From Streptomyces iakyrus (GTDB lineage Bacteria > Actinomycetota > Actinomycetes > Streptomycetales > Streptomycetaceae): a stretch of DNA of 64,000 bases. Where the stretch lies: assembly GCF_000717055.1 (NCBI RefSeq), contig NZ_JNXI01000029.1, positions 1 to 64,000 on the forward strand. The letters run 5' to 3'. Below, piece after piece: positions 31,992 to 43,077 of this stretch. The translations under genes and the position numbers were made by a program. The stretch's first letter is position 1. Each line of letters starts with the position of its first letter. The notes beneath the pieces were generated by a model that saw only the letters and a program-made list of their open reading frames with translations, had not been told where the DNA came from and made no database searches.

Positions 31992-34406
31992 TCACGCGGC
32001 CACCGGAACCTCCGGCGTCACACCCGCGGTGGCGGGCGCGAGCGCCAGCTCCAGGACCTGGCGGACGTCGGTGACGGCGTGGACGTCGAGCTTGTCCAGC
32101 ACCTCCGCCGGGACGTCGTCCAGGTCGGGCTCGTTGCGCTTGGGGATGATCACCGTGGTGACACCGGCCCGGTGCGCCGCGAGCAGCTTCTGCTTCACAC
32201 CGCCGATCGGCAGCACCCGCCCGGTGAGCGAGACCTCGCCGGTCATCGCCACATCCGTGCGGACCAGCCGGCCGGACAGCAGGGACGCGAGGGCCGTCGT
32301 CATGGTGATGCCCGCGCTCGGGCCGTCCTTGGGGACCGCGCCCGCCGGGAAGTGGATGTGCACGCCCCGGTCCTTCAGATCCGCCACCGGCAGCTCCAGC
32401 TCGGCGCCGTGGGAGCGCAGGAAGCTCAGCGCGATCTGCGCGGACTCCTTCATCACGTCGCCCAGCTGACCGGTCAGGGTCAGCCCGGCCGCGCCCGTCT
32501 CCGGGTCGGCCAGGGACGCCTCGACGTACAGGACGTCACCGCCCGCTCCGGTCACCGCGAGCCCGGTCGCCACGCCCGGCACGGACGTCCGCCGCTCGGC
32601 CGGGTCCTGGGCGGACTCGGGCACGTGGTGCGGCCGGCCGATCAGGTCGCGCAGGTCCTCGTCCCGGACGGTGAACGGCAGCTTCCGCTCGCCCAGTTCG
32701 TGCTGGGCTGCGACCTTGCGCAGCAGCCGTGCGATGGACCGCTCCAGGGTGCGCACGCCCGCCTCGCGCGTGTACTCTCCGGCGAGCTTGCGCAGGGCGC
32801 CCTCGTCGATGGTGACCTCGTCCTTGTCGAGCCCGGCCCGCTCCAGCTGGCGCGGGAGCAGGTGGTCGCGGGCGATGACGACCTTCTCGTCCTCGGTGTA
32901 GCCGTCCAGGCGGACGATCTCCATGCGGTCGGCCAGGGCCTCCGGGATCGCCTCCAGGACGTTGGCCGTCGCGAGGAAGACGACGTCCGACAGGTCCAGC
33001 TCGACCTCCAGGTAGTGGTCCCGGAAGGTGTGGTTCTGCGCCGGGTCGAGGACCTCCAGCAGGGCGGCGGCCGGGTCGCCCCGGAAGTCCGAGCCCACCT
33101 TGTCGATCTCGTCGAGCAGCACGACCGGGTTCATCGACCCGGCCTCCTTGATCGCCCGGACGATACGGCCCGGCAGGGCGCCGACGTAGGTGCGCCGGTG
33201 GCCCCGGACCTCGGCCTCGTCGCGGACGCCGCCGAGGGCGACGCGCACGAACGTGCGGCCCATGGCGTGGGCAACGGACTCGCCCAGGCTGGTCTTGCCG
33301 ACGCCGGGCGGCCCGACGAGCGCGAGCACGGCACCGCCGCGCCGCCCGCCGACCACGCCGAGGCCCCGGTCGTCACGCCGCTTGCGCACCGCCAGGTACT
33401 CGGTGATGCGCTCCTTCACGTCCTCCAGGCCGGAGTGCTCTGCGTCCAGGACGGCCTTGGCGCCCCGGATGTCGTAGGCGTCCTCGGTGCGCTCGTTCCA
33501 CGGCATCTCCAGGACCGTGTCGAGCCAGGTGCGGATCCAGGAGCCCTCGGGCGACTGGTCGGAGGACCGCTCCAGCTTGTCGACCTCCTTGAGGGCGGCC
33601 TCGCGGACCTTCTCGGGCAGGTCGGCGGCCTCCACCCGGGAGCGGTAGTCATCGGACTCCTCACCCTCCTGCTCGCCGTTCAGCTCGCGCAGCTCCTTGC
33701 GGACGGCTTCGAGCTGACGCCGCAGCAGGAACTCGCGCTGCTGCTTGTCGACGCCCTCCTGGACGTCCTTGGCGATGGTCTCGGCCACGTCCTGCTCGGC
33801 GAGGTGGTCGCGCAGCTGCTGGGTGGCGAGCTTGAGCCGGGCCACCGGGTCGGTGGTCTCCAGCAGTTCGACCTTCTGGTCGGTGGTCAGGAACGGCGAG
33901 TAGCCGGAGTTGTCGGCCAGCGCCGAGACGTCGTCGATGGCCTGGACCCGGTCGACGACCTGCCAGGCGCCGCGCTTGCGCAGCCAGGCGGTGGCGAGGG
34001 CCTTGTATTCCTTGACCAGTTCGGCGACATGTCCGGGCAGCGGGTCCGGGGCGGTGTCGTCCACGCGGGTTCCCTCGACCCACAGTGCGGCGCCGGGGCC
34101 GGTCGTTCCCGCACCGATGCGCACCCGGCTCCGGCCGCGGATCAGGGCGCCCGGGTCGCCGTCGGCGAGCCGGCCGACCTGCTCGACGGTGCCGAGGACA
34201 CCGGTGTTCGCGTAGGTCCCGTCGATGCGTGGCACCAGGAGTACCCGGGGCTTTCCGGGCGTTGACCGGGCAGCGGCCTGAGCGGCCTCCACCGCGGCAC
34301 GGACCTCGGAGTCGCTCAGGTCCAGCGGGACCACCATTCCGGGCAGCACGACCTCGCCGTCGAGCGGCAGCACGGGCAGGGTGAGCGGAGTGGACGTCGA
34401 AGCCAT
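31992..34406 (-). CDS. lon: ATP-dependent protease Lon
   Basis: 804 residues. N-terminal Lon domain ([24 protein letters not shown]) to about 210, a helical linker, an AAA+ module with Walker [14 protein letters not shown] (about 365) and Walker [12 protein letters not shown], and a protease domain with the catalytic Ser in KDGPSAGIT (about 696) and Lys in [14 protein letters not shown] (about 739). It degrades damaged and regulatory proteins in the cytoplasm. ATG at 34406 has GGGGAG 8 bases upstream; the in-frame upstream ATG at 34427 would extend into the HAIR operator and is not preferred. Predicted HspR and ClgR sites lie just upstream. Confidence 0.97.
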   Translation of the reverse strand: MASTSTPLTLPVLPLDGEVVLPGMVVPLDLSDSEVRAAVEAAQAAARSTPGKPRVLLVPRIDGTYANTGVLGTVEQVGRLADGDPGALIRGRSRVRIGAGTTGPGAALWVEGTRVDDTAPDPLPGHVAELVKEYKALATAWLRKRGAWQVVDRVQAIDDVSALADNSGYSPFLTTDQKVELLETTDPVARLKLATQQLRDHLAEQDVAETIAKDVQEGVDKQQREFLLRRQLEAVRKELRELNGEQEGEESDDYRSRVEAADLPEKVREAALKEVDKLERSSDQSPEGSWIRTWLDTVLEMPWNERTEDAYDIRGAKAVLDAEHSGLEDVKERITEYLAVRKRRDDRGLGVVGGRRGGAVLALVGPPGVGKTSLGESVAHAMGRTFVRVALGGVRDEAEVRGHRRTYVGALPGRIVRAIKEAGSMNPVVLLDEIDKVGSDFRGDPAAALLEVLDPAQNHTFRDHYLEVELDLSDVVFLATANVLEAIPEALADRMEIVRLDGYTEDEKVVIARDHLLPRQLERAGLDKDEVTIDEGALRKLAGEYTREAGVRTLERSIARLLRKVAAQHELGERKLPFTVRDEDLRDLIGRPHHVPESAQDPAERRTSVPGVATGLAVTGAGGDVLYVEASLADPETGAAGLTLTGQLGDVMKESAQIALSFLRSHGAELELPVADLKDRGVHIHFPAGAVPKDGPSAGITMTTALASLLSGRLVRTDVAMTGEVSLTGRVLPIGGVKQKLLAAHRAGVTTVIIPKRNEPDLDDVPAEVLDKLDVHAVTDVRQVLELALAPATAGVTPEVPVAA

Positions 34407-34427
34407 GATCTCCCCTTCGGCAGTCAA

Positions 34428-34448
34428 GTTGAGCTATGCCGACTCAAT
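34428..34448 (-). promoter_or_regulatory. HAIR box (HspR operator) of lon
   Basis: The sequence reads GTTGAGC, 7 bases, ACTCAAT. It matches the HAIR consensus CTTGAGT-N7-ACTCAAG at 12 of 14 half-site positions or nearly so, with exact spacing, and lies 22 bases before the lon start. HspR repression of lon through HAIR is established in Streptomyces. Confidence 0.8.
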
Positions 34449-34480
34449 GCGCGGGGGCGGCCGAATGTTCCCCACCCGCC

Positions 34481-34494
34481 GTTCGCTGTCAGCG
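34481..34494 (+). promoter_or_regulatory. Putative ClgR binding site
   Basis: GTTCGC-TGTCA-GCG fits the reported ClgR motif GTTCGC-N5-GCG exactly. It lies 75 bases upstream of the lon start, a suitable position for an activator. ClgR is known to activate clpP1 and lon in S. lividans. Confidence 0.6.
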
Positions 34495-34581
34495 ATCACC
34501 TGTGACACCGGGGACGCAGAGCCGCGTAAGGTTCCGTGAGTAATAGACGAAGATGCACTGCGCTTGTTACAGGGGGATGAC

Positions 34582-35241
34582 ATGGACGGCACCGTGCAGG
34601 CATGGGTGAACGGATGGGTCGTGTCCCGCGGGGCCGCGCCGCCCACGCCGGAGCCGTGGGGCTGGACGATCGACGTGGGGATGCACGGGCACGTCACCCG
34701 GCACGTGCTCGGCGCCACGGGCGACGGCCTCGACGAGACGACCGTCCGCAAGGTGGCCGGAGCCGTGACCGGGCACGGTGTGTGGCTGAAGGCCTTCCGG
34801 GACCCCACGGCGGTCTGCCGCTGGCTGGACGAGAACTGGTGGATCGACCCCGAGCCGGGCTACCTGATGACAACCCCGCTGACGGCCGGGAGCGCTCCGG
34901 CCGCTCCCGAGGGCTACCGGCTGCGCAGTTGGTCCCGCGGCGGAGTGACCCGGGTGATGGTGGCCGCGCCGGACGGGTCCCTGGCGGCGCGCGGCCAGAT
35001 CGCCCCGACGGGCGAGACCGCCGTCGTCGACCAGATCGAGACGGCCCCCGAACACCGCCGCAAGGGTATGGGCAGCCTCGTCATGCGGACGCTGCAGGAC
35101 GTCGCGGTCCGGCAGGGCGCGCGGACCGGCGTCCTGGCCGGGACGCCCGCGGGGCGAGGGCTCTACGAGGCGCTGGGCTGGACGGCCGTGGCCCCGCTCA
35201 CCAGTGCCAAGTACGCCCCGCCCGCCACCGCCCGGGGCTGA
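34582..35241 (+). CDS. GNAT family N-acetyltransferase
   Basis: 219 residues. The acetyl-CoA pyrophosphate loop is seen in VVDQIETAPEHRRKGMGSLVMRTLQDVAVRQGA (about 155-187), followed by VLAGTPAGRGLYEALGWTAV. The N-terminal 100 residues carry a Trp-rich domain (WVNGWVVSRG, EPWGWTIDVG) found in a Streptomyces subgroup. The substrate is unknown. ATG at 34582 follows AGGGGGA. It is divergent from lon. Confidence 0.87.
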   Translation: MDGTVQAWVNGWVVSRGAAPPTPEPWGWTIDVGMHGHVTRHVLGATGDGLDETTVRKVAGAVTGHGVWLKAFRDPTAVCRWLDENWWIDPEPGYLMTTPLTAGSAPAAPEGYRLRSWSRGGVTRVMVAAPDGSLAARGQIAPTGETAVVDQIETAPEHRRKGMGSLVMRTLQDVAVRQGARTGVLAGTPAGRGLYEALGWTAVAPLTSAKYAPPATARG

Positions 35242-35253
35242 GAGGCCCCGCGT

Positions 35254-36066
35254 TCAGCCCCCGGCCGGGCCGAGGCGCGACGCGCACCAGCGCCGGACCA
35301 CCGGCCAGGTGGCGATCCCGATGCCCAGGGCGATGAGGTGCCCCCAGTTCGTCATCGGGTCGGTGAAGGCGAGCAGGTCCGTCAGGAGCATCCAGCCGAA
35401 GGCGGTCAGCAGCGGCAGGCGCAGCCAGAGCGGCAGCAGACCGGCCAGCGCTCCGATGCCGGCGGCGACGCCGAAGCTGACGCCGTAGTCGAGGCGGTGC
35501 AGGGAGCTGCCGGGGAGGTGCCCGGCCAGCACCGCGAGCCCCACGGGCACCTCGGTCGCGAGGGTGGCCAGGACGTGCCCGAGGAGGAAGACACCGGCCG
35601 TGCGCCAACTGCCGATCCGCCGTTCCAGCGCGGTCAGCACCAGCACGAAGGCGACGGCGAAGGGCGAGGTCACCCCGCCCGCGACCCACAGCGCGCTGCC
35701 GATCAGCACCAGTTCCGGCGAGCGCACCAGGTGCGCCACGTCCGTGCTGGAGCCCTGGAGCAGCGCGTGCACCAGGGCCGGGTCCGCGTAGGCGGAGATC
35801 AGCGAGGTGAGGCAGAGGAGGGTGGCGTATCCGAAGGTGAACGGCGTTCCCGTGGGGGTGGGCAGCAGCCGCCAGGGGCGCAGCGCCCGCAGCCGGGGCA
35901 CGGCCGCCGGGACGGGCTCCCGTACCCCCGCGTCCGCCGTCCCGTACGGACCCCGCTGCCGCGGCATTCCGTCCAGCAGCCCCGACACGTCGGCCACGGG
36001 CGGAGGCGGCGGGGCCGTCTCGTGGGGCGGCGCGGTCCGTTCCACAGCGGGCGCTCCTTCCGTCAT
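35254..36066 (-). CDS. Rhomboid-like membrane protein
   Basis: 270 residues. A Pro-rich cytosolic N-terminus (about 70 residues) is followed by about six helices. Rhomboid-like elements are RLDYGVSFGVAAGIGA (GxS region) and NWGHLIALGIGIATW (conserved His). The typical GxSG is here GVSFG, so the catalytic Ser is possible but the surrounding pattern is altered. It may be an active intramembrane protease or a pseudoprotease. ATG at 36066 follows GAAGG. It converges with the GNAT gene, with 12 bases between stops. Confidence 0.75.
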   Translation of the reverse strand: MTEGAPAVERTAPPHETAPPPPPVADVSGLLDGMPRQRGPYGTADAGVREPVPAAVPRLRALRPWRLLPTPTGTPFTFGYATLLCLTSLISAYADPALVHALLQGSSTDVAHLVRSPELVLIGSALWVAGGVTSPFAVAFVLVLTALERRIGSWRTAGVFLLGHVLATLATEVPVGLAVLAGHLPGSSLHRLDYGVSFGVAAGIGALAGLLPLWLRLPLLTAFGWMLLTDLLAFTDPMTNWGHLIALGIGIATWPVVRRWCASRLGPAGG

Positions 36067-36216
36067 GTCCCAGCCTTCGCCCTGGACACCCCGCTGTCTG
36101 TGATCCGCGCCACGCGAGAGCCGATTCACGGCAACCCGAAAGCCTCGCTCCGCGTCCCGCCCGGGCCGCGGGGAAATACCGGGCACCGCACCCCCCTGCC
36201 CTGCCAGGATGCCCCC

Positions 36217-36894
36217 ATGCCTACCCCGTACGACATTCCCGATGTCCTGGACCGTCGCGAGGGGCCGCACGGCGAGGTGGTGCTGCGCCGGCACGGCGAC
36301 CGGCTGGAGATCATCGCCAACGGCTGTTTCCTGATGGACACCTCCGACGGCCGCTCGGAGCGGCGGCTGGTCGACGCGGCACTGGACGCCCTGGCCGGCC
36401 GGGACCGCCCCGACGTCCTGATCGGCGGACTCGGCGTCGGCTTCTCCCTCGCGCACGCCGCGGCCGACCCGCGCTGGGGACGGATCACGGTGATCGAACG
36501 CGAGCACGCGATCGTCGAATGGCACCGCGACGGCCCGCTCGCCGCGCTCTCCGCCCGGGCCCTGGGCGACCCCCGCACGGAGATCGTCGAAACCGATCTC
36601 GTCGCACACGTCAATGAGACATCCGACACGTACGACGCCCTGTGTCTCGACATCGACAACGGGCCGGACTGGACCGTCACGGACGGCAACGGACATCTCT
36701 ACGGGGAGGCCGGACTGGCAAGCTGTGCAAGGGTGTTGAGACCGGGCGGGGTTCTCGCCGTCTGGTCCGCCCAGCCGTCCCCGGAGTTCGAGGAAACCTT
36801 GCGGAATGCCGGGTTCCAACAGGTGCGTACCGAAGAGATCCCGGTTGCCCGGGGCGTTCCGGACGTCGTGCACCTCGCCATCAGCCCTGGATAG
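36217..36894 (+). CDS. Spermidine-synthase-like methyltransferase-fold protein
   Basis: 225 residues. The Rossmann core is VLIGGLGVGFSLAHAA (about 68-83), then ITVIEREHAIVEWH (acidic residue for the donor) and YDALCLDIDNGPDW. This is the spermine/spermidine synthase family, but it lacks the aminopropyl-binding tetrad I would expect, so it may be a methyltransferase-like relative. No adjacent S-adenosylmethionine decarboxylase gene is present. ATG at 36217. Confidence 0.8.
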   Translation: MPTPYDIPDVLDRREGPHGEVVLRRHGDRLEIIANGCFLMDTSDGRSERRLVDAALDALAGRDRPDVLIGGLGVGFSLAHAAADPRWGRITVIEREHAIVEWHRDGPLAALSARALGDPRTEIVETDLVAHVNETSDTYDALCLDIDNGPDWTVTDGNGHLYGEAGLASCARVLRPGGVLAVWSAQPSPEFEETLRNAGFQQVRTEEIPVARGVPDVVHLAISPG

Positions 36895-37029
36895 CAAAGG
36901 CGTACTGACTCCCCGTACGCTGCTCCCCTGACGCCGATCATTCAAGCGTCAATCGCAACCATGCGCAGGCATAGCCAGTCAGAAGGAATCACCCCACTGA
37001 TTCCGGAAAGCACACCCCAGGGGCGGGCG

Positions 37030-37770
37030 ATGGAGCAGACACAGACCTCCCACAACGGTTCGGCGACGGCTACTCCTGGCGCACAGCGCCGGGTCCTGGT
37101 GGTCGAGGACGACGCGACGATCGTGGACGCCATCGCGACCCGCCTGCGGGCCGAGGGATTCCTCGTGCAAACGGCGGGTGACGGCCCGGCCGCGGTCGAC
37201 ACGGCCGAGGCGTGGCAGCCGGACCTGCTGATCCTCGACATCATGCTGCCCGGCTTCGACGGCCTGGAGGTCTGCCGGCGCGTGCAGGCCGCCCGCCCGG
37301 TGCCGGTGATGATGCTCACCGCGCGCGACGACGAGACCGACATGCTGGTCGGCCTCGGGGTCGGCGCCGACGACTACATGACCAAGCCGTTCTCCATGCG
37401 GGAGCTGGCGGCGCGCGTGCACGTGCTGCTGCGCCGGGTGGAGCGGGCCGCGATCGCGGCGGCCACTCCCCGCTCCGGCATCCTGCGCCTCGGCGAGCTG
37501 GAGATCGACCACGCGCAGCGCCGGGTCCGGGTGCGCAGCGAGGACGTCCACCTCACGCCCACCGAGTTCGACCTGCTGGTGTGCCTCGCGAACACCCCGC
37601 GTGCGGTGCTCTCCCGTGAGCAGCTGCTCGCCGAGGTCTGGGACTGGGCGGACGCCTCCGGCACCCGCACGGTCGACAGTCACATCAAGGCGCTGCGCCG
37701 GAAGATCGGCGCCGAGCGGATCCGCACGGTGCACGGCGTGGGTTACGCCCTGGAGACCCCGACGCCATGA
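37030..37770 (+). CDS. OmpR family response regulator
   Basis: 246 residues. Receiver domain: VLVVEDDATIVDAIATRL (acidic pair), phosphoacceptor Asp in DLLILDIMLPGFDGL, Thr in VMMLTARDDET, Lys in YMTKPFSMRELAARV. The C-terminal winged helix (HLTPTEFDLLVCLAN to GVGYALETP) binds DNA. ATG at 37030 is chosen because AGGGG is upstream. An in-frame ATG at 36961 would add 23 residues without a binding site. It overlaps the kinase gene by 4 bases, so it forms a classical pair. Confidence 0.94.
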   Translation: MEQTQTSHNGSATATPGAQRRVLVVEDDATIVDAIATRLRAEGFLVQTAGDGPAAVDTAEAWQPDLLILDIMLPGFDGLEVCRRVQAARPVPVMMLTARDDETDMLVGLGVGADDYMTKPFSMRELAARVHVLLRRVERAAIAAATPRSGILRLGELEIDHAQRRVRVRSEDVHLTPTEFDLLVCLANTPRAVLSREQLLAEVWDWADASGTRTVDSHIKALRRKIGAERIRTVHGVGYALETPTP

Positions 37771-38876
37771 GTGGCGGGCCGGCCGCACGGAGAAACCCCG
37801 GGGAGAACCCCTGGGGCGGGGTGAGCCCGTTCTCGATCAAGACCAAGCTGGGCGCGCTGGTCGTCATCTCGGTGCTGATCACCACAGGTCTGTCGGTGAT
37901 CGCGGTGCACACGAAGACGGAGCTGCGCTTCATCACGGTCTTCTCGATGATCGCCACGCTTCTCATTACGCAGTTCGTGGCGCATTCGCTCACCGCGCCG
38001 CTGGACGAGATGACGGCGGTGGCCCGTTCCATCTCGCAGGGCGACTACACCCGCCGCACGCGGGAGAACCGCCGTGACGAGCTGGGCGACCTGGCGGTGA
38101 CGATCAACGCCATGGCCGACGAGCTGGAGGCCCAGGACAGCCAGCGCAAGGAACTCGTGGCGAATGTCTCGCACGAGCTGCGCACGCCCATCGCGGGTCT
38201 GCGCGCGGTGCTGGAGAACATCGTGGACGGGGTCACACAGGCCGATCCGGAGACCATGCGCACGGCGCTGAAGCAGACCGAGCGCCTCGGCCGGCTGGTG
38301 GAGACGCTGCTGGACCTGTCCCGCCTGGACAACGGCGTCGTCCCGCTGAAACAGCGGCGGTTCGAGGTGTGGCCCTATCTGTCGGGCGTGCTGAAGGAGG
38401 CCAACATGGTCGCCTCGGTGCGCGCGGGGATCGCCACCGGCTCGGGCAGCCACACCCGTACGGACGTCCATCTGCATCTCGACGTGCACCCACCGGAGTT
38501 GACCGCGCACGCGGACCCGGAGCGCATCCACCAGGTCGTCGCCAACCTCATCGACAACGCGGTCAAGCACAGCCCGCCGCACGGCCGGGTGACGGTCAAG
38601 GCGCGGCGCGGTCCGCTGCCGGAGTCGCTGGAGCTGGAGGTCCTGGACGAGGGCCCCGGCATTCCGAAGTCCGAGTGGCACCGCGTCTTCGAGCGGTTCA
38701 ACCGCGGCAGCGCCAAGCGGCCGCAGGGCCCGGGCAGTGACGGCGGCACGGGTCTCGGCCTGGCGATCGCTCGCTGGGCGGTGGACCTGCACGGGGGCCG
38801 GATCGGAGTGGCCGAATCCGAGCGCGGTTGCCGGATTCTTGTCACTCTTCCGGGACTGTCATCTGTGCCAAGTTGA
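37767..38876 (+). CDS. Sensor histidine kinase paired with the OmpR regulator
   Basis: 369 residues. Two TM helices lie close together at about 27-47 and 52-72 with almost no external loop (HTKTELRF), so it probably senses within the membrane. HAMP follows, then the His box VANVSHELRTPIAGL, N-box LIDNAVKHSPP and G boxes DEGPGIP and GTGLGLAIA. The start ATG at 37767 overlaps the regulator stop (ATGA). It precedes kgd by about 280 bases that hold the kgd leader and a weak hairpin near 38915. Confidence 0.94.
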   Translation: MSGGPAARRNPGENPWGGVSPFSIKTKLGALVVISVLITTGLSVIAVHTKTELRFITVFSMIATLLITQFVAHSLTAPLDEMTAVARSISQGDYTRRTRENRRDELGDLAVTINAMADELEAQDSQRKELVANVSHELRTPIAGLRAVLENIVDGVTQADPETMRTALKQTERLGRLVETLLDLSRLDNGVVPLKQRRFEVWPYLSGVLKEANMVASVRAGIATGSGSHTRTDVHLHLDVHPPELTAHADPERIHQVVANLIDNAVKHSPPHGRVTVKARRGPLPESLELEVLDEGPGIPKSEWHRVFERFNRGSAKRPQGPGSDGGTGLGLAIARWAVDLHGGRIGVAESERGCRILVTLPGLSSVPS

Positions 38877-39157
38877 CGTAAAGTTCGAAGCGGAGCCACA
38901 AGATCCACGAGCGTCCGCACTGACGGACACGTGTGATCAGGCACAGGCCCGCGCCATCGGCGCCCGGGGCCCTGCCCCGCTTTTCCCTCCTGAAGCGGAA
39001 CCACGCTTGTTTCCCGCCATTTCAAGGCCCGAAACACGGTTCCAGATGTGACTTGCACGACGTTGCACCGGCCCGGCCTGACCTTCCCCGTCGGAGGGGC
39101 GTAGCCTTGATTCCCGCTGTCCATCATCTTGTGAAGCGGAAGAGGGCGGTTGCCGCC

Positions 39158-42100
39158 GTGTCGCCACAGTCCCCCAGTAACTCGAGCATCTCGACCGACA
39201 CCGACCAAGCGGGGAAGAACCCTGCCGCGTCGTTCGGTGCCAACGAGTGGCTCGTCGACGAGATCTATCAGCAGTACCTCCAGGACCCGAATTCCGTAGA
39301 CCGCGCCTGGTGGGACTTCTTCGCCGACTACAAGCCGGGGGCGGCCGCCGCCTCGGCTCCGGCGGGTACCGCGGCCGCGGGGGCCGCGGGGACCACCACC
39401 GCTCCTGCGGCCGCTCCGGCCGCTCCCGCGCAGGCCCCCGCCCCGGCCGCCGAGAAGCCCGCCGCGGCTCCGGCGCCCGCCCCGGCTCCGGCCCAGACGA
39501 AGCCCGCCGCGCAGGCTCCGGCCCAGGCCCCCGCTCCGGCGCAGGCCGCCCCGGCCGCGAAGCCCGCCGCCAAGCCGGCCGCGGCCCCGAAGAAGGCCGA
39601 GCCCACCGCCGAGGCCCCCTCGGGCCCCGAGCAGGTCGTGCTGCGCGGCCCCGCCGCCGCGGTCGCGAAGAACATGAACGCCTCGCTGGAGGTCCCCACG
39701 GCCACGTCCGTGCGCGCGGTCCCGGTGAAGCTGCTGTTCGACAACCGCATCGTCATCAACAACCACCTGAAGCGCGCCCGGGGCGGGAAGATCTCCTTCA
39801 CGCACCTGATCGGCTACGCGATGGTGCAGGCCATCAAGGCCATGCCGTCGATGAACTACTCCTTCGCGGAGAAGGACGGCAAGCCGACCCTGGTCAAGCC
39901 GGAGCACGTCAACTTCGGCCTCGCGATCGACCTGGTCAAGCCCAACGGCGACCGCCAGCTCGTGGTCGCGGGCATCAAGAAGGCCGAGACGCTGAACTTC
40001 TTCGAGTTCTGGCAGGCCTACGAGGACATCGTCCGCCGCGCCCGCGACGGCAAGCTGGGCATGGACGACTTCACCGGTGTGACGGTCTCCCTGACCAACC
40101 CCGGCGGCCTCGGCACCGTCCACTCCGTGCCGCGCCTGATGCCCGGCCAGTCCGTGATCATGGGCGTCGGCTCCATGGACTACCCGGCGGAGTTCCAGGG
40201 CACCTCCCAGGACACGCTGAACAAGCTCGGCATCTCGAAGGTCATGACGCTCACGTCGACCTACGACCACCGGGTCATCCAGGGCGCCGCCTCCGGCGAG
40301 TTCCTGCGGATCGTCGCGAACCTCCTCCTCGGTGAGAACGGCTTCTACGACGACGTCTTCGAGGCGCTGCGCATCCCCTACGAGCCGGTCCGCTGGCTCA
40401 AGGACATCGACGCCAGCCACGACGACGACGTCACGAAGGCCGCCCGCGTCTTCGAGCTGATCCACTCCTACCGGGTCCGCGGCCACGTCATGGCCGACAC
40501 CGACCCGCTGGAGTACCAGCAGCGCAAGCACCCCGACCTGGACATCACCGAGCACGGCCTCACGCTCTGGGACCTGGAGCGCGAATTCGCCGTCGGCGGC
40601 TTCGCCGGCAAGTCGATGATGAAGCTGCGCGACATCCTCGGCGTCCTGCGCGACTCGTACTGCCGCACCACCGGCATCGAGTTCATGCACATCCAGGACC
40701 CCAAGCAGCGCAAGTGGATCCAGGACCGCGTGGAGCGCCCGCACACCAAGCCGGAGCGCGAGGAGCAGCTGCGCATCCTGCGCCGGCTGAACGCGGCGGA
40801 GGCCTTCGAGACCTTCCTGCAGACGAAGTACGTCGGCCAGAAGCGCTTCTCCCTGGAGGGCGGCGAGTCCGTCATCCCGCTGCTGGACGCCGTGCTGGAC
40901 TCGGCCGCCGAGTCCCGCCTGGACGAGGTCGTCATCGGCATGGCCCACCGCGGCCGCCTGAACGTCCTCGCCAACATCGTCGGCAAGTCGTACGCGCAGA
41001 TCTTCCGCGAGTTCGAGGGCAACCTCGACCCGAAGTCGATGCACGGCTCCGGCGACGTGAAGTACCACCTGGGCGCCGAGGGCACCTTCACCGGTCTGGA
41101 CGGCGAGCAGATCGCGGTCTCCCTGGTCGCGAACCCCTCGCACCTGGAGGCGGTGGACCCGGTCCTGGAGGGCGTCTCGCGCGCCAAGCAGGACATCATC
41201 GGCAAGGGCGGCACGGACTTCACCGTCCTGCCCGTCGCGATCCACGGCGACGCGGCCTTCGCGGGCCAGGGCGTGGTGGCCGAGACCCTGAACATGTCGC
41301 AGCTGCGCGGCTACCGCACCGGCGGCACGGTCCACATCGTCATCAACAACCAGGTCGGCTTCACCGCGGCCCCCGAGTCCTCGCGTTCCTCCATGTACGC
41401 GACGGACGTGGCCCGCATGATCGAGGCCCCGATCTTCCACGTGAACGGCGACGACCCGGAGGCCGTGGTCCGCGTGGCGCGGCTCGCCTTCGAGTTCCGC
41501 CAGGCGTTCAACAAGGACGTGGTGATCGACCTCATCTGCTACCGCCGCCGCGGTCACAACGAGTCGGACAACCCGGCCTTCACCCAGCCGCTGATGTACG
41601 ACCTGATCGACAAGAAGCGCTCGGTGCGCAAGCTGTACACCGAGTCGCTCATCGGTCGCGGCGACATCACCCTGGAAGAGGCCGAGCAGGCGCTGCAGGA
41701 CTACCAGGGCCAGCTGGAGAAGGTCTTCACGGAGGTCCGTGAGGCCACGTCCCAGCCGGGGACGGTCGAGTCCACGGACCCGCAGGCCGAGTTCCCGGTC
41801 GCCGTGAACACCGCGGTGACCACGGAGGTCGTCAAGCGGATCGCCGAGTCCCAGGTCAACATCCCCGACAACATCACCGTCCACCCGCGTCTGCTGCCGC
41901 AGCTGCAGCGCCGGGCGGCGATGGTCGAGGACGGCACGATCGACTGGGGCATGGGCGAGACCCTCGCGATCGGCTCCCTCCTGCTGGAGGGCGTCCCGGT
42001 CCGCCTGGCGGGCCAGGACTCGCAGCGCGGTACGTTCGGCCAGCGCCACGCGGTCATCATCGACCGCAGCACGGGCGAGGAGTACACGCCGCTGCAGTAC

Positions 42101-42988
42101 CTCTCCGAGGACCAGGCGCGGCTGAACGTCTACAACTCCCTGCTGTCCGAGTACGCGGCGATGGGCTTCGAGTACGGCTACTCACTGGCCCGCCCCGAGG
42201 CGCTCGTGATGTGGGAGGCGCAGTTCGGCGACTTCGTCAACGGCGCGCAGACGGTCGTGGACGAGTTCATCTCGTCGGCCGAGCAGAAGTGGGCGCAGAC
42301 CTCCGGTGTCGTCCTGCTCCTGCCGCACGGCTACGAGGGCCAGGGCCCGGACCACTCCTCGGCCCGCCCGGAGCGCTTCCTCCAGATGTGCGCCCAGAAC
42401 AACATGACGGTCGCCATGCCGACGTCGCCGTCGAACTACTTCCACCTCCTGCGGTGGCAGGTGCACAACCCGCACCACAAGCCGCTGGTGGTCTTCACGC
42501 CGAAGTCGATGCTGCGCCTGAAGGCGGCGGCGGCGAAGGCGGAGGAGTTCACGACCGGGCAGTTCCAGCCGGTCATCGGCGACTCCTCGGTCGACCCGGC
42601 CGCCGTCAAGAAGGTCGTCTTCTGCGCCGGCAAGGTCTACTACGACCTCGAAGCCGAGCGTCAGAAGCGCGGTGCGACGGACACGGCGATCATCCGCATC
42701 GAGCGCCTGTACCCGCTGCCGGGTGCCGAGCTCCAGGCGGAGATCAAGAAGTACCCGAACGCCGAGAAGTACCTGTGGGCCCAGGAGGAGCCGGCGAACC
42801 AGGGTGCCTGGCCGTTCATCGCGCTCAACCTGATCGACCACCTGGACCTCGCGGTCGGCGCGGACGTCCCGCACGGCGAGCGGCTGCGGCGCATCTCGCG
42901 CCCGCACGGCTCGTCCCCGGCGGTGGGTTCCGCCAAGCGGCACCAGGCCGAGCAGGAGCAGCTGGTGCGCGAGGTGTTCGAGGCGTAA
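39158..42988 (+). CDS. kgd: Multifunctional 2-oxoglutarate metabolism enzyme (KGD/SucA type)
   Basis: 1276 residues. N-terminus [19 protein letters not shown], then an Ala/Pro-rich linker (about 65-150) and an E2-type succinyltransferase domain ending in [14 protein letters not shown] (His about 370). The E1 thiamine-diphosphate part follows: [43 protein letters not shown] and [17 protein letters not shown]. The C-terminal transketolase domain completes it. This fused KGD architecture is the actinobacterial form and decarboxylates 2-oxoglutarate in the TCA cycle. In relatives it forms the E1/E2 hybrid complex regulated by FHA proteins. GTG at 39158 with AGAGGG upstream gives the family length. 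It has a strong terminator at 43011. Confidence 0.96.
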   Translation: MSPQSPSNSSISTDTDQAGKNPAASFGANEWLVDEIYQQYLQDPNSVDRAWWDFFADYKPGAAAASAPAGTAAAGAAGTTTAPAAAPAAPAQAPAPAAEKPAAAPAPAPAPAQTKPAAQAPAQAPAPAQAAPAAKPAAKPAAAPKKAEPTAEAPSGPEQVVLRGPAAAVAKNMNASLEVPTATSVRAVPVKLLFDNRIVINNHLKRARGGKISFTHLIGYAMVQAIKAMPSMNYSFAEKDGKPTLVKPEHVNFGLAIDLVKPNGDRQLVVAGIKKAETLNFFEFWQAYEDIVRRARDGKLGMDDFTGVTVSLTNPGGLGTVHSVPRLMPGQSVIMGVGSMDYPAEFQGTSQDTLNKLGISKVMTLTSTYDHRVIQGAASGEFLRIVANLLLGENGFYDDVFEALRIPYEPVRWLKDIDASHDDDVTKAARVFELIHSYRVRGHVMADTDPLEYQQRKHPDLDITEHGLTLWDLEREFAVGGFAGKSMMKLRDILGVLRDSYCRTTGIEFMHIQDPKQRKWIQDRVERPHTKPEREEQLRILRRLNAAEAFETFLQTKYVGQKRFSLEGGESVIPLLDAVLDSAAESRLDEVVIGMAHRGRLNVLANIVGKSYAQIFREFEGNLDPKSMHGSGDVKYHLGAEGTFTGLDGEQIAVSLVANPSHLEAVDPVLEGVSRAKQDIIGKGGTDFTVLPVAIHGDAAFAGQGVVAETLNMSQLRGYRTGGTVHIVINNQVGFTAAPESSRSSMYATDVARMIEAPIFHVNGDDPEAVVRVARLAFEFRQAFNKDVVIDLICYRRRGHNESDNPAFTQPLMYDLIDKKRSVRKLYTESLIGRGDITLEEAEQALQDYQGQLEKVFTEVREATSQPGTVESTDPQAEFPVAVNTAVTTEVVKRIAESQVNIPDNITVHPRLLPQLQRRAAMVEDGTIDWGMGETLAIGSLLLEGVPVRLAGQDSQRGTFGQRHAVIIDRSTGEEYTPLQYLSEDQARLNVYNSLLSEYAAMGFEYGYSLARPEALVMWEAQFGDFVNGAQTVVDEFISSAEQKWAQTSGVVLLLPHGYEGQGPDHSSARPERFLQMCAQNNMTVAMPTSPSNYFHLLRWQVHNPHHKPLVVFTPKSMLRLKAAAAKAEEFTTGQFQPVIGDSSVDPAAVKKVVFCAGKVYYDLEAERQKRGATDTAIIRIERLYPLPGAELQAEIKKYPNAEKYLWAQEEPANQGAWPFIALNLIDHLDLAVGADVPHGERLRRISRPHGSSPAVGSAKRHQAEQEQLVREVFEA

Positions 42989-43010
42989 GCGCCTCAGCGC
43001 AGTGCGTGCG

Positions 43011-43052
43011 CGGCCGGGCCGCATCCCCCGCTCGGGGGGTGCGGCCCGGCCG
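43011..43052 (+). terminator. kgd terminator
   Basis: CGGCCGGGCCGCA and TGCGGCCCGGCCG with inner CCCCC/GGGGG arms form a long GC-rich stem about 22 bases after the kgd stop. No U-tract follows. Confidence 0.8.
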
Positions 43053-43077
43053 TTTGCGCGCACATATCCTTGGGGGC

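Noticed and set aside
38375..42049. 1224-codon minus-strand open frame
   Set aside because: It is the antisense of kgd and the sensor kinase. The protein is low-complexity Arg/Leu/Val/Gly sequence and has no start signal.
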